The notes under the pieces are model-generated. The model searched no databases. It was not told the origin of the DNA and worked only from the letters and a program-made list of their open reading frames with translations. Below are positions 10,156 to 20,048 of a stretch of 64,000 nucleotides of DNA, piece after piece. Position numbers and translations under genes: made by a program. Origin of the DNA: Clostridiaceae bacterium (GTDB lineage: Bacteria; Bacillota; Clostridia; Peptostreptococcales; T1SED10-28); assembly GCA_003554105.1 (NCBI GenBank), contig PWFQ01000014.1, positions 1-64,000 on the forward strand, in the 5' to 3' direction. Within the stretch, counting starts at the first letter, position 1, and the number at the start of each line of letters is the position of its first letter.

Positions 10156-11460
10156 TTGAGAGGAACAAAGCTCGCTGATCAGATCATAAAATTAATGAAG
10201 GATGGAGAAAAAACACCGAAGGATATGAAATTAGGCGTAGAGATTGAGCATATTGTTGTGAATAAAAAGGATTACTCCAGCGTTACTTACTACGGAGACA
10301 ATGGAATAGAAGGGCTTCTAAAACAACTTCTAGCAAAGGGAGACGGATATCAGGGGGTCTATGAAGACGGTTACGTCGTCGGTTTAAAAAAAGAGGACAT
10401 TGATATCACACTGGAACCGGGAGGACAATTGGAATTTTCTACCCGACCGTGTAATAAAATTTCCTATCTTCAAAAGAACTATGAAGAGTTTCTTGAAGAA
10501 ATTGATCCGATTTTAAAACAGAAAGATCAAAAGCTCCTTGGAATCGGTTATCACCCAGTCACTAGAATATCAGAGATTCCCTTTAATCCCAAAAAACGTT
10601 ACCAATGGATGTCAAAGTATCTTCAATCAAAAGGAAATTGTGCTTTAAACATGATGAAAGGGACTGCAGCTTTGCAGGTTACAATCGATTATATGGATGC
10701 AGGGGATTTTTCGAAGAAATTCAGAGTGGCCAACTTTTTAACACCTCTTCTCTATCTTTTTAGTGATAATGCTCCGTTTTTCGAAGGAGAGTTTTATGAG
10801 AAGCAGGGTCTTCGTGCAATGATTTGGGAAAATACGGATAATGACCGGTCAGGAGTTGTCCCAAGTGCAATGAATAAAAGATTTACCTACAGTGACTACG
10901 CTGAGTATCTAATAGAAGTGCCTGCAATATGCATAAAAAAAGAAGGTGTTTTGGAAAGCTCAGGAAGCAAGACAATAAAAGAAATCTATCAAAGTGAAGA
11001 GAAAATCGAAAAGGAGGAAGCAGAGCACCTGATGACGATGGTATTCCCGGATGTAAGATGCAAAAATTTTATTGAGATCAGAGCTGCAGATGCTATGCCG
11101 AAAAAAGAATTGTTTGCTTATGTAGCTTTTTTGAAAGGGCTATTTTATAATCAAGAGAGCTTGAACATCTTGTACGAGCTTTCTTTAGACTATTCCATAG
11201 AGGATGTGATTAAGGGAAAACATGAAATGATGAGGATGGGATTTGAGGGGAGATACTGTGGCGAATCCTTTAAAGAGCTGGGGAGCAAATTCATCGGAAT
11301 GAGCAAATGCGGTTTAGGGAGTGAAGAAAGAACTCTTCTGGAACCTCTTGAAGAACGGGTGAGACGAGGAAAAACACTTAGTCAGGAATTAAAGGAAGAA
11401 TGTAAAGAAGATAAAATTAAAGGGTTGCAGCGGCTAGAAATAAAGCCGTATCATGCATAA
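10156..11460 (+). CDS. Glutamate-cysteine ligase-like (GCS family) protein
   Basis: GVEIEHIVV, ITLEPGGQLEFSTRPC, FIEIRAADAMP motifs of the GCS2/plant-type glutamate-cysteine ligase family; start chosen as TTG after GAAAGGGTGG. Confidence 0.8.
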   Translation: MRGTKLADQIIKLMKDGEKTPKDMKLGVEIEHIVVNKKDYSSVTYYGDNGIEGLLKQLLAKGDGYQGVYEDGYVVGLKKEDIDITLEPGGQLEFSTRPCNKISYLQKNYEEFLEEIDPILKQKDQKLLGIGYHPVTRISEIPFNPKKRYQWMSKYLQSKGNCALNMMKGTAALQVTIDYMDAGDFSKKFRVANFLTPLLYLFSDNAPFFEGEFYEKQGLRAMIWENTDNDRSGVVPSAMNKRFTYSDYAEYLIEVPAICIKKEGVLESSGSKTIKEIYQSEEKIEKEEAEHLMTMVFPDVRCKNFIEIRAADAMPKKELFAYVAFLKGLFYNQESLNILYELSLDYSIEDVIKGKHEMMRMGFEGRYCGESFKELGSKFIGMSKCGLGSEERTLLEPLEERVRRGKTLSQELKEECKEDKIKGLQRLEIKPYHA

Positions 11461-11472
11461 GGAGGAATTAAT

Positions 11473-12840
11473 ATGTTATCCCATGAGCTGAACAATCGTT
11501 ACAAACAGGATGTCCTAAGGAATCCCCAGGGTCATCTGCAGTCCTATAGAGAAGTTTTCGAGAAGGTTCAAAAATCACCGGCAAAATACAAGGGAAAGCC
11601 TGTGGAATTTTTATATCAACCGATGTTTTTCAGTATGGAGGATGTCGAGAGAATTGAATCCTTGACCAGCACACTTTGGGGGATTATGAAAAAAGTGATT
11701 AATGAATATTTAAAGAACAGGGATTTCCGAAAAGCCTTCGGTTTTTCCCCATTTCTGGAAGAACTCATTTTAACTGATCCGGGATACTCTAATCCTGTTC
11801 CAATGGCCCGGTATGATGTTTTTTATCACGGAGACGGATCCTTTCAATTTTGCGAACTTAATGCAGACGGTTCATCAGGAATGGTTGAATCAAGAGAGCT
11901 CGAAGAGATTATCTACCATTCTCTGGCGATGGAGAAGTATAAGAAGGAATATGAATTTCAACGCTTTGAACTTTTTCAATCCTGGACAAAAGCATTGCTG
12001 GAGAATTATTATGAGTTTTCCGGCAACCGATCAACCAAACCTCAGGTTGCCATTGTGGATTGGATTGACGGTAACCCTCCCAGTGAATTTGTAGAATTCA
12101 AGAAAGAATTTGAGAATGCAGGAATTGAAACAGTCATAGCGGACCCTCGGGAACTAACCTTTGACGGAGAAAACCTTTATTATAAAGACTTTCGAATCGA
12201 CTGTATTTACCGTAGAGTTGTTACATGGGAGTTGGAGGAAAGAAAAGAGGAAATTCAAGATTTTCTTGATGCGTATCGCAAAGGGAAGATATGTATGGTA
12301 GGTCCCATACGCTCTCAAATCATTCACAATAAAGTGGTTTTTTCAATCCTGCATGACGAAGAATTGACTCCTTTTCTCACAAAGAAGGAGAGAAATTTCG
12401 TTGCGGATCATATTCCCTTTACGGCAACCTTGGACCTCAAGAATCCCAATCTATTGGAAATGGCTCAAAGAGATAAGGACCAATATGTTCTGAAGCCATT
12501 GGATAAGTATGCTTGCCTTGGAGTCTCTGTCGGGAAGGATTATCTTGCAGATCAGTGGAGAGAGTTAGTTGACGAGAAGTTGGAATCCGACTATCTTATC
12601 CAGGAGTATTGTGATGTTCCTTCAATGGATATGGCGATTTACTCATTGGATCGAAACAGTATCTCATTTACAGCGTGTAACTACATTACAGGTTTATTTA
12701 TGTACAATGGAAAATTTCAAGGAATCTATCATCGGGCAGGGAGAGAAAATGTTATAGGAAGTGTTGTGGAATCTTTCACTTTACCGAACTATCTTGTAAA
12801 AGGAGAAAAAGAGTGGCAAGTCAATCTGGAAACTCCATAG
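11473..12840 (+). CDS. Glutathionylspermidine synthase-family ATP-grasp protein
   Basis: MARYDVFYHGDGSFQFCELNADGSSGM, YVLKPLDKYACLGVSVGKD, LIQEYCD: GSP synthase-like ATP-grasp. Confidence 0.75.
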   Translation: MLSHELNNRYKQDVLRNPQGHLQSYREVFEKVQKSPAKYKGKPVEFLYQPMFFSMEDVERIESLTSTLWGIMKKVINEYLKNRDFRKAFGFSPFLEELILTDPGYSNPVPMARYDVFYHGDGSFQFCELNADGSSGMVESRELEEIIYHSLAMEKYKKEYEFQRFELFQSWTKALLENYYEFSGNRSTKPQVAIVDWIDGNPPSEFVEFKKEFENAGIETVIADPRELTFDGENLYYKDFRIDCIYRRVVTWELEERKEEIQDFLDAYRKGKICMVGPIRSQIIHNKVVFSILHDEELTPFLTKKERNFVADHIPFTATLDLKNPNLLEMAQRDKDQYVLKPLDKYACLGVSVGKDYLADQWRELVDEKLESDYLIQEYCDVPSMDMAIYSLDRNSISFTACNYITGLFMYNGKFQGIYHRAGRENVIGSVVESFTLPNYLVKGEKEWQVNLETP

Positions 12841-12885
12841 AATATGGGATATAATTGGGGTAAGACATGATAAAGGTGGGGCGAG

Positions 12886-14106
12886 ATGAAAATTCAATGG
12901 GACAAAAAACTGTTAAAATATGCATTCCATGTATTTCTTGTTATTGCTTTGGCAATTATTGTATATCAGGCACTGGACAATATGGGATACTTTACCCAAA
13001 GATTTGAGGATATTTGGAGATGGATCCGGAAAATCTTCAGCCCTTTTATCATCGGAGCATTTATCGCCTATGTTATTAATCCCGGAGTACGCTGGTTTGA
13101 AGAAAACCTCTATGGAAAAATGAATATTTTAAAGGGTAATCTTCGAACGAACAGGATTTTAAGTATTGCAAGCATGTACTTATTAGGAATCTTGTTTATT
13201 GCGATGATCTTTACGGTTGTGACACCTCGAATCGTTACAAACATCACGGATATCGCACAAAATTTTCCGGAGTACATGGATCGAACGGTGGCTTTTCTCC
13301 AGGATGCGGAAGAGACGTTGCGAAATCGAAACTTAGAAGGTTTTTTAGAGGAGTTCGAAGTGATCGAAGAAGTTGAAGGATGGATTGATTCCAGCTTCAA
13401 TTATGTAAGAAACTCATTGGATGAAATTTTAGATACCATCTTTGTCCAGATCACGGGTTTTACCTCCGGGGTAATTAATTTTCTGATCGGACTGATTATG
13501 GCTTTTTACCTTCTATATGATAAAAATATAATGAAGAAGAATGCCAATAAATTACTTCATGCTCTGTTCTCTAGAGAGCGGGTACAAAAGATTAATGATT
13601 TCGGCAGGGATGCGGATGAGCTCTTCGGGAGATACATTGTTGGCCGATCCATTGATTCTTTTATCATCGGGTGCATTTGTTTTGTCGGATTGAGCATTTT
13701 AGGGATCAGATATCGACTTTTATATAGTGTGATTATCGGTGTAACAAACCTGATCCCTTATTTCGGACCATTTCTGGGAGGAATACCGGTAGTGATTGTC
13801 ACGATGTTTTCCTCGTTTGGTGATGCAGTGAAAGTAGGACTTTTTATTCTGGCTTTGCAGCAATTCGATGGTCTTGTTTTAGGACCCAAGATCTTGGGGG
13901 ACAGTGTAGGGATCCGACCGATTTGGATCATACTTTCAATCTACGTTGGCGGGAGAATGTTCGGGGTTTTAGGCATGTTTCTGGGAGTCCCTGTATTTGC
14001 AATCATTGTGATGTTTTTCGAAGGTCTCATTCAACGAAGACTGGAGAAAAAAGGGCTTACCCTGGAACAGGCTGAAAGTACACCGAGGATAGGGAAAACT
14101 GAATAA
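12886..14106 (+). CDS. AI-2E family transporter (PerM/YtvI-like)
   Basis: GLIMAFYLLYDK, LIPYFGPFLGGIPVVIV, LGPKILGDSVGIRPIWIILSIYVGGRMFGVLGMFLGVPVFAI. Confidence 0.92.
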   Translation: MKIQWDKKLLKYAFHVFLVIALAIIVYQALDNMGYFTQRFEDIWRWIRKIFSPFIIGAFIAYVINPGVRWFEENLYGKMNILKGNLRTNRILSIASMYLLGILFIAMIFTVVTPRIVTNITDIAQNFPEYMDRTVAFLQDAEETLRNRNLEGFLEEFEVIEEVEGWIDSSFNYVRNSLDEILDTIFVQITGFTSGVINFLIGLIMAFYLLYDKNIMKKNANKLLHALFSRERVQKINDFGRDADELFGRYIVGRSIDSFIIGCICFVGLSILGIRYRLLYSVIIGVTNLIPYFGPFLGGIPVVIVTMFSSFGDAVKVGLFILALQQFDGLVLGPKILGDSVGIRPIWIILSIYVGGRMFGVLGMFLGVPVFAIIVMFFEGLIQRRLEKKGLTLEQAESTPRIGKTE

Positions 14107-14111
14107 ACCGA

Positions 14112-14152
14112 TTTCAACCTAAGGGAGCCCCGGCAAACTTAGGTTTTTTTTA
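14112..14152 (+). terminator. Rho-independent terminator
   Basis: AACCTAAG ... CTTAGGTT TTTTTT. Confidence 0.7.
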
Positions 14153-14289
14153 TGGGGAAGCAGGAGAAGTCGCAAAAGAGTACTAGTTGAAAACGGTTAT
14201 TATCTAGTGTATAATAAGGTTTTGCAGGAAGAATAATCAATCAGCAGAAACAGAAAAAAATCCTTAAATTAATTGTCAGGAGATTGAGA

Positions 14290-15843
14290 ATGGAACATTT
14301 AAAAAAAAGAAACTGGCGTAAGAAGATACCGCCAAATCCGATTCTGTTAGGGAGTAGCGCAGTAGTCGCACTTATGATGAGTATCCCTATTGTTTATGTG
14401 GCGATAAGAGGAATTTTTGCGGGGCAGGAGCGTTGGTTAAGGCTAATGGATGGCAGAATCCCTCAGTTATTATGGAATACTCTTAGTTTGATGGTTGTTG
14501 TAGTATTTTTGGCAATGATGATTGGAGTAATCTTAGCCCTTGGAGTCACCCGCCTAAACGTACCGGGGAAGAAGTACTTTACCTGGTTATTGGTAATGCC
14601 CTTAATTATACCTCCCTATGTTGGAGCTGTTGCCTATATTATGATTTTTGGGCCAACAGGACTTTTAGGAGGCATTTTTCCTATTTACTCTTTCTGGGGT
14701 GTTGCATTTGTGTTAACAATTTTTACCTATCCCTATGTTTATTTAGTTGCCAGGGCATCACTTAAAAAAATGAATCCGAATCTTGAAGAAGCGGCACGTT
14801 CTCTGGGATTAAACACATTCGAAATTTTATGGAAGGTGATCCTCCCCTTAATAAGACCTGCTATGGGGGCGGGTGGGATTTTAGTGGGACTCTATGTATT
14901 GTCGGATTTTGGCGCTATATCAATTCTACGATATAACACATTTACCTCTGCAATCTATTATCAGATTGGAGGGTATGACAACTTGTCCGCCACCGTATTA
15001 AGTGTGGTTTTAATCGGTATGACGCTGATCGTTCTCTGGCTGGAAGGCTGGTGGGGACGTCGGGGGAGTTATTCTCTCTCTTCAAGCTCTCAAAAAGAAA
15101 TGGAGATGTTGGAGATTGGAGGGTGGAAATACCTCTTGCTAATCCTGATGATCCTTGTGGTTATCATCAGTGTACTTCTACCCTTGGGAGTGCTATCTTA
15201 CTGGTCTTTTATCGGTCTTCAGCGTGGAGCAGTTGATCAGCGGTTTTTCGGATATTTGCTTAACAGTTTAAAAGTAGCAGTTTTAGCTGCAGGAATTTCA
15301 ATGTTCATCGGTTTTCCTGTCGTCTACTTAAATTCCCGATATCCTTCAAAACTAACGATGTTTTTTCAGCAACTCAGTTATGGAGGATACGCTCTTCCCG
15401 GAGTAATTGTTGCTCTTGGAATTATTTTTATTTTTAATCGTTATATTCCGTTTCTCTATGGGAGTTCATTTTTGATCGTGATTGCCTATATTATCCGTTT
15501 TTTACCCCAGGGAATGCAATCAGGCAGCGCATCCTTGGAGTCGGTTTCACCGCGACTTGATGAGGCGGCTCGAAATTTAGGTGTTCCCCTATGGAAAGTC
15601 ATCGGGAAAGTGATCTTTCCATTGATTTATCCCGGGGTGTTTGCAGGAGGGGCATTAATCTTCGTAAGTTCCATGAAAGAACTGCCTGCAACCTTGCTTC
15701 TGAGACCGCCGGGCTTTGATACCTTGGCGGTAAGGGTATGGGTAGAAGCCAGTGAAGCTATTTATCATATGGCTGCTCCATCCGCATTAATCATAGTGAT
15801 CGTATCAATTATACCGATCAAAGTTTTAATGGATAAGTATTAG
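14290..15843 (+). CDS. Iron(III)-type ABC transporter permease, fused double permease
   Basis: Two EAA-type loops (EEAARSLGLNTFEILWKVILPLIRPA; DEAARNLGVPLWKVIGKVIFPLIYPG). Confidence 0.9.
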   Translation: MEHLKKRNWRKKIPPNPILLGSSAVVALMMSIPIVYVAIRGIFAGQERWLRLMDGRIPQLLWNTLSLMVVVVFLAMMIGVILALGVTRLNVPGKKYFTWLLVMPLIIPPYVGAVAYIMIFGPTGLLGGIFPIYSFWGVAFVLTIFTYPYVYLVARASLKKMNPNLEEAARSLGLNTFEILWKVILPLIRPAMGAGGILVGLYVLSDFGAISILRYNTFTSAIYYQIGGYDNLSATVLSVVLIGMTLIVLWLEGWWGRRGSYSLSSSSQKEMEMLEIGGWKYLLLILMILVVIISVLLPLGVLSYWSFIGLQRGAVDQRFFGYLLNSLKVAVLAAGISMFIGFPVVYLNSRYPSKLTMFFQQLSYGGYALPGVIVALGIIFIFNRYIPFLYGSSFLIVIAYIIRFLPQGMQSGSASLESVSPRLDEAARNLGVPLWKVIGKVIFPLIYPGVFAGGALIFVSSMKELPATLLLRPPGFDTLAVRVWVEASEAIYHMAAPSALIIVIVSIIPIKVLMDKY

Positions 15844-15853
15844 GAGGAATAAC

Positions 15854-16915
15854 ATGGCAACAGCAATTGAATTAAAAAACGTGAGCAAAACCTACAAAGG
15901 GGAAGAGGATGCAGCAGTCAGAAATCTTTCTTTGAAAATTGAGAAGGGGAAAATTGTTACTCTCCTGGGACCCAGCGGGTGCGGAAAAACAACCACACTT
16001 CGTTTGATTGCAGGATTTGAACGTCCTGAAGAAGGAGAGATTTATATAGGCGAAAAACCAATGGCAAGGGAAAATGTATGGATCTCCCCTGAAAAGAGAA
16101 GAATCGGGATGGTTTTTCAAGACTACGCACTTTTCCCGCATCTTAACGTAGAGGAAAATATCGGGTTCGGTTATCGTGACAGTGACCGGGAAAAAAGAGT
16201 TTTTGAAGTGCTGGAAATGGTGAACCTTATAGGCTTTGAGAAAAAGAAGATTCACCATCTTTCCGGAGGACAGCAGCAACGGGTTGCATTAGCCAGAGCC
16301 CTGGCTAAAAAACCGGAAGTTGTGCTGTTGGATGAACCCTTTAGCAATCTGGATACCCATCTGAAACAAAAAATGAGAAATGAAGTAAAGCGGATCTTGA
16401 AAAAGGCCAATGCAACTGGAGTTTTTGTGAGTCATGATCAAAAAGACGCATTGGCAATCTCGGATGAGATCATCGTAATGAATAATGGAGTTGTCCAACA
16501 AAAGGGAAGTCCAAAAAGAATCTACCAGTTCCCGAATAATCCCTTCGTTGCAAAGTTTGTTGGAGAATCGAATTTGATTGAAGGGATCGTGGAAAAGGAC
16601 AAACGATGGATACGAACCGGAATCGGGAGAGTACCCTGCAATCAATACCACATTATCACAGAGGGAGAGAGGGTTCTTCTTTCAGTTCGGCCAAACGGTT
16701 TTACCCTTACGGAGAATAGTGAACTGAGAGGAGTAGTGGTAGGCTACAGCTATGTGGGAGAAAACTTAGAGGTAAGGATTCAACTATTTGATGATGAAAG
16801 AGAGAAAAAAACCCCCCTCCTGGTCTATCTTCATCCGAATGAGATCGTCCAAGAGGGAGATGAACTCGGTTTTACTATTTCTGCAAACTTTGTTTCAGTT
16901 GTGAAAGAGTGCTAA
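15854..16915 (+). CDS. ABC transporter ATP-binding protein (FbpC/PotA-like)
   Basis: Walker A GPSGCGKTT, signature LSGGQQQRVALARALA, Walker B VVLLDEPFSNLD, C-terminal TOBE-like region. Confidence 0.95.
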   Translation: MATAIELKNVSKTYKGEEDAAVRNLSLKIEKGKIVTLLGPSGCGKTTTLRLIAGFERPEEGEIYIGEKPMARENVWISPEKRRIGMVFQDYALFPHLNVEENIGFGYRDSDREKRVFEVLEMVNLIGFEKKKIHHLSGGQQQRVALARALAKKPEVVLLDEPFSNLDTHLKQKMRNEVKRILKKANATGVFVSHDQKDALAISDEIIVMNNGVVQQKGSPKRIYQFPNNPFVAKFVGESNLIEGIVEKDKRWIRTGIGRVPCNQYHIITEGERVLLSVRPNGFTLTENSELRGVVVGYSYVGENLEVRIQLFDDEREKKTPLLVYLHPNEIVQEGDELGFTISANFVSVVKEC

Positions 16916-16917
16916 AT

Positions 16918-17586
16918 TTAAAAACTGAAGCTTTCTCCAATTGTCAGTATTTTACCGTGAGCAGTTGAAACCTTTTCTATAAAAGCTTCCGGAGAGGCTT
17001 CGATGACCGGAAAAGTATTGTAATGCATGGGGATAGCAATTTTCGGTTTAATAAAATCCACTGCGATCAATGCATCTTCAACATCCATGGTGAAGTTTCC
17101 CCCAATTGGCAGGAGCGCAACGTCTACATGTTCCCGCTGGAGAAGCTTCATATCATAGGTTAATCCTGTGTCCCCGGCATGATAGAGCTTTTTTCCATCC
17201 ACTTCAATAAGGAAACCTCCGGGATTGCCACCATCAACGACCCCATCTTCAGTCTCGATTCCTGAACCGTGAAGTGCAGGGGTCATTTTTACTTTGCCGA
17301 AGGGGAAATTTGTGCGGCCGCCGATATGCATAGGATGACATTGCAAATCAAATTTTGATAAATACAGGCAGATTTCGTGGTTTGCGATGACTGTTGCACC
17401 GGTTTTCTCCGCAATTTCCTTTGTGTGTCCTATGTGATCTCCATGTCCGTGAGTGAGAAATATGGTGTTCACATCATTTAAAGAGAACTCCTGCTTTATG
17501 TCCTCATCATAAAAAGGATCGATCAATGCTTTCAATTTCCCTGCTTCAACAAAAAATGCTGAATGACCTAAATACTGAATTCTCAT
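16918..17586 (-). CDS. Metal-dependent hydrolase, MBL fold (UPF0173-like)
   Basis: [16 protein letters not shown] start; [27 protein letters not shown] motifs. Confidence 0.93.
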   Translation of the reverse strand: MRIQYLGHSAFFVEAGKLKALIDPFYDEDIKQEFSLNDVNTIFLTHGHGDHIGHTKEIAEKTGATVIANHEICLYLSKFDLQCHPMHIGGRTNFPFGKVKMTPALHGSGIETEDGVVDGGNPGGFLIEVDGKKLYHAGDTGLTYDMKLLQREHVDVALLPIGGNFTMDVEDALIAVDFIKPKIAIPMHYNTFPVIEASPEAFIEKVSTAHGKILTIGESFSF

Positions 17587-17742
17587 TTGACATCCTCCTT
17601 TAATCAATTGTATTACCCTTATTATCATATATAACAAAAGTATGGGGCTTTAATCATATTTTGCAGAAGATTTTGCAAATAGATATCTTTCCGTTATAAT
17701 AAGGAAATAGGAAAAGGAAACACATATAGGAGGATGATAAAA

Positions 17743-18309
17743 ATGACAAGAAAAGAAGCAATGGAGATATTTGAAAAGCATGTTACACAGGATTCACTGA
17801 AAAAACATACTTTAGCTGTTGAAGCCGGTGTAAGAGGATACTGTAAAAAGTTCGATGGGGATTTGGATAAATGGTCATCGGCAGCAATACTCCATGATCT
17901 GGATTACGAAAAGTTTCCCGAAAAGCATCCCTTCGCGGGTGCAGAGATCTTGAGGGAGAAGAGTGTGGATGAGGAAGTTATTGAGGCCATACTGGGTCAT
18001 GGTGATCACACAGGAATCCCGCGTGAATCCCTTTTGTCTAAGGTTCTTTATGCCAGCGATGAGCTTTCCAGCTTTATTGTCGCTTGCGCATTGGTAAGAC
18101 CATCCAAAAGCTTTGAGGATTTGAAGCTGAAATCAGTAAAGAAGAAATTAAAAGATAAAGCCTTTGCCAAAGGAGTGGATCGAGATATTTTGCAAAGAGG
18201 GGCAGATGAACTGGGAATTGATCTTGATGATCACATTAAAAATATGATTGAATTTTTGATGATCCGGGAAAGAGAGTTAAGCAGCGAAGGGGAATCATTG
18301 TTAGGGTAG
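17743..18309 (+). CDS. HD domain-containing protein
   Basis: HTLAVEAG ... AAILHDLDYEKFPEKHPFAGAEIL ... ILGHGDHTG HD-type signature. Confidence 0.9.
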   Translation: MTRKEAMEIFEKHVTQDSLKKHTLAVEAGVRGYCKKFDGDLDKWSSAAILHDLDYEKFPEKHPFAGAEILREKSVDEEVIEAILGHGDHTGIPRESLLSKVLYASDELSSFIVACALVRPSKSFEDLKLKSVKKKLKDKAFAKGVDRDILQRGADELGIDLDDHIKNMIEFLMIRERELSSEGESLLG

Positions 18310-18526
18310 AAAGATTATATAGCAGGAATTACTCTTCTTTACCCGGTGGATGAAGACCAGTTAAATCAACAGTCATAGATACATCAGAAAAGCTTATAAT
18401 GCATAAGGATTATTCATAGCGTTTCTTAATAGATAATTTCTATAAATACTGTTTAATATTTAACGGTTCTATGTTAAAATGGGGTTAGATATAAATAGTC
18501 AATTCGTTGAGAAAGGAATGGAAGAT

Positions 18527-19831
18527 ATGCAAAAAAAACAGATTATAGCATTGTTGACTATGGTCGTCCTGGCTGTGGGTTTACTATTCGGCTATGAAGC
18601 ACTGAGTGACGATGTATTGGCAGATGCCTTAAGTTATGAGGTGACAGCAGAAGGTTACGGTGGTCCTATCCGTCTTATGGTGTATGTTGAGGGAGAAGAA
18701 ATCGTAGACATTGAAGTTTTGGAAGAAAATGAGACTCCGAACCTTGGAGACGTTGCAATTGAAGAAATGATCACAAAAATTCTGGAGGGTCAATCCACTG
18801 ATGTAGATGTGCACAGTGGTGCGACGGTTTCATCCAACGCAGTGATTGAAGCGGTGAAGCAAGCGATGGCAGAAGCAGGACTGGTATCCGGAGATGCTTA
18901 CGTCGGTGTTGGAGCAGGATACGGCGGAGACGTGGAAGTGGAAGTGATTCTTGACGGAAATGCAATTGTTGCAATTAATGTGATCTCAGAAAATGAAACA
19001 GCGGACTTGGGAGATGTTGCTATTGATGAAATGATTGAAAAAATTATTGAAAATCAATCAGTGGATGTTGATGTTCGCAGCGGAGCAACTGTTTCTTCCA
19101 ATGCCTTGATTGAAGCAGTAAAAAATGCCCTTGAGGAAGCAGGAATTACCCTTGGTGAAGATGATGAATCTTCGATTGAGTTTGATGCAGAAGGAATTCT
19201 TGCCATCGCTCCAGGGTATGGGGGAGATATAGTTCTTGATATTATAATGGATGGCGAAGAAATACTAGAAATCCGTGTGTTGGATCAGAATGAGACAGGT
19301 GGTATTGGAGACATTGCAATTGATGAGATGATCGAGAAAATTATTGAAGCACAGAGCACAGATGTGGATGTTCAGTCGGGAGCAACTGTTTCGTCAGAGG
19401 CAGTAATAAAAGCGGTTGCCGAAGCTATGGGACAGGAGGCATCTGCAAGTGAACCTCCTCAAGATCCTTCGGCAGACTATGATTTGGAAACGTATGAACC
19501 TGAAGGAATTATGGTATCGGGGAAGGGATTCCAAGATCGCTATGACATCCACCTGGATGTAATCTTTGATGGGAATCAAATTGTTGAAATTCGTGTAATT
19601 GAGCATAACGAAACAACAGGATTTGGTGACGGAGCATTAAGAGTGGTCACAGAGAGAATCATCAACCAGCAAAACACCGATGTTGATATTCAAACCGGAG
19701 CAACCTGGACGTCAAACTCTACGATGGAATTGGTCCAGCAAGCTGTTGAAGAAGCAGACATTGTTCTCGAAGAACAGGAAGTATCAGAAGACGCAACCTC
19801 AACGGATGATGGTGGCGGAGGCGGAGGATGA
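18527..19831 (+). CDS. N-terminally membrane-anchored protein with four tandem FMN-binding domains
   Basis: Four ~90-aa repeats, each with Y(G)GPI/YGGDV..LEENET..GDVAIEEMI..I and flavinylation-type motifs SGATVSS, SGATVSS, SGATVSS, TGATWTS. Confidence 0.9.
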   Translation: MQKKQIIALLTMVVLAVGLLFGYEALSDDVLADALSYEVTAEGYGGPIRLMVYVEGEEIVDIEVLEENETPNLGDVAIEEMITKILEGQSTDVDVHSGATVSSNAVIEAVKQAMAEAGLVSGDAYVGVGAGYGGDVEVEVILDGNAIVAINVISENETADLGDVAIDEMIEKIIENQSVDVDVRSGATVSSNALIEAVKNALEEAGITLGEDDESSIEFDAEGILAIAPGYGGDIVLDIIMDGEEILEIRVLDQNETGGIGDIAIDEMIEKIIEAQSTDVDVQSGATVSSEAVIKAVAEAMGQEASASEPPQDPSADYDLETYEPEGIMVSGKGFQDRYDIHLDVIFDGNQIVEIRVIEHNETTGFGDGALRVVTERIINQQNTDVDIQTGATWTSNSTMELVQQAVEEADIVLEEQEVSEDATSTDDGGGGGG

Positions 19832-19863
19832 TAGAACTCTGTCTACGGTTTCGTAGACCTGTG

Positions 19864-19896
19864 AAGACCGAATGGGTAGCCATTCGGTCTTTTTCT
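19864..19896 (+). terminator. Rho-independent terminator
   Basis: GACCGAATGG-GTAG-CCATTCGGTC TTTTTC. Confidence 0.85.
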
Positions 19897-19978
19897 ATAT
19901 TCAGAAGATCTATTGATCACCTCTTGTTTATTGAAAAATGCAATGGGTATATAGAACATAGAATTTCGGACGAAGGGG

Positions 19979-20007
19979 TTGACTTTCGAAAAGAAGAAGA
20001 GTAAACT
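19979..20007 (+). promoter_or_regulatory. Sigma-A-type promoter of the HesB-like selenoprotein gene
   Basis: TTGACT - 17 nt - TAAACT. Confidence 0.65.
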
Positions 20008-20048
20008 ATCAACATACCCCCCGTATACGGGGCCTGGGAGGTGTAAAT

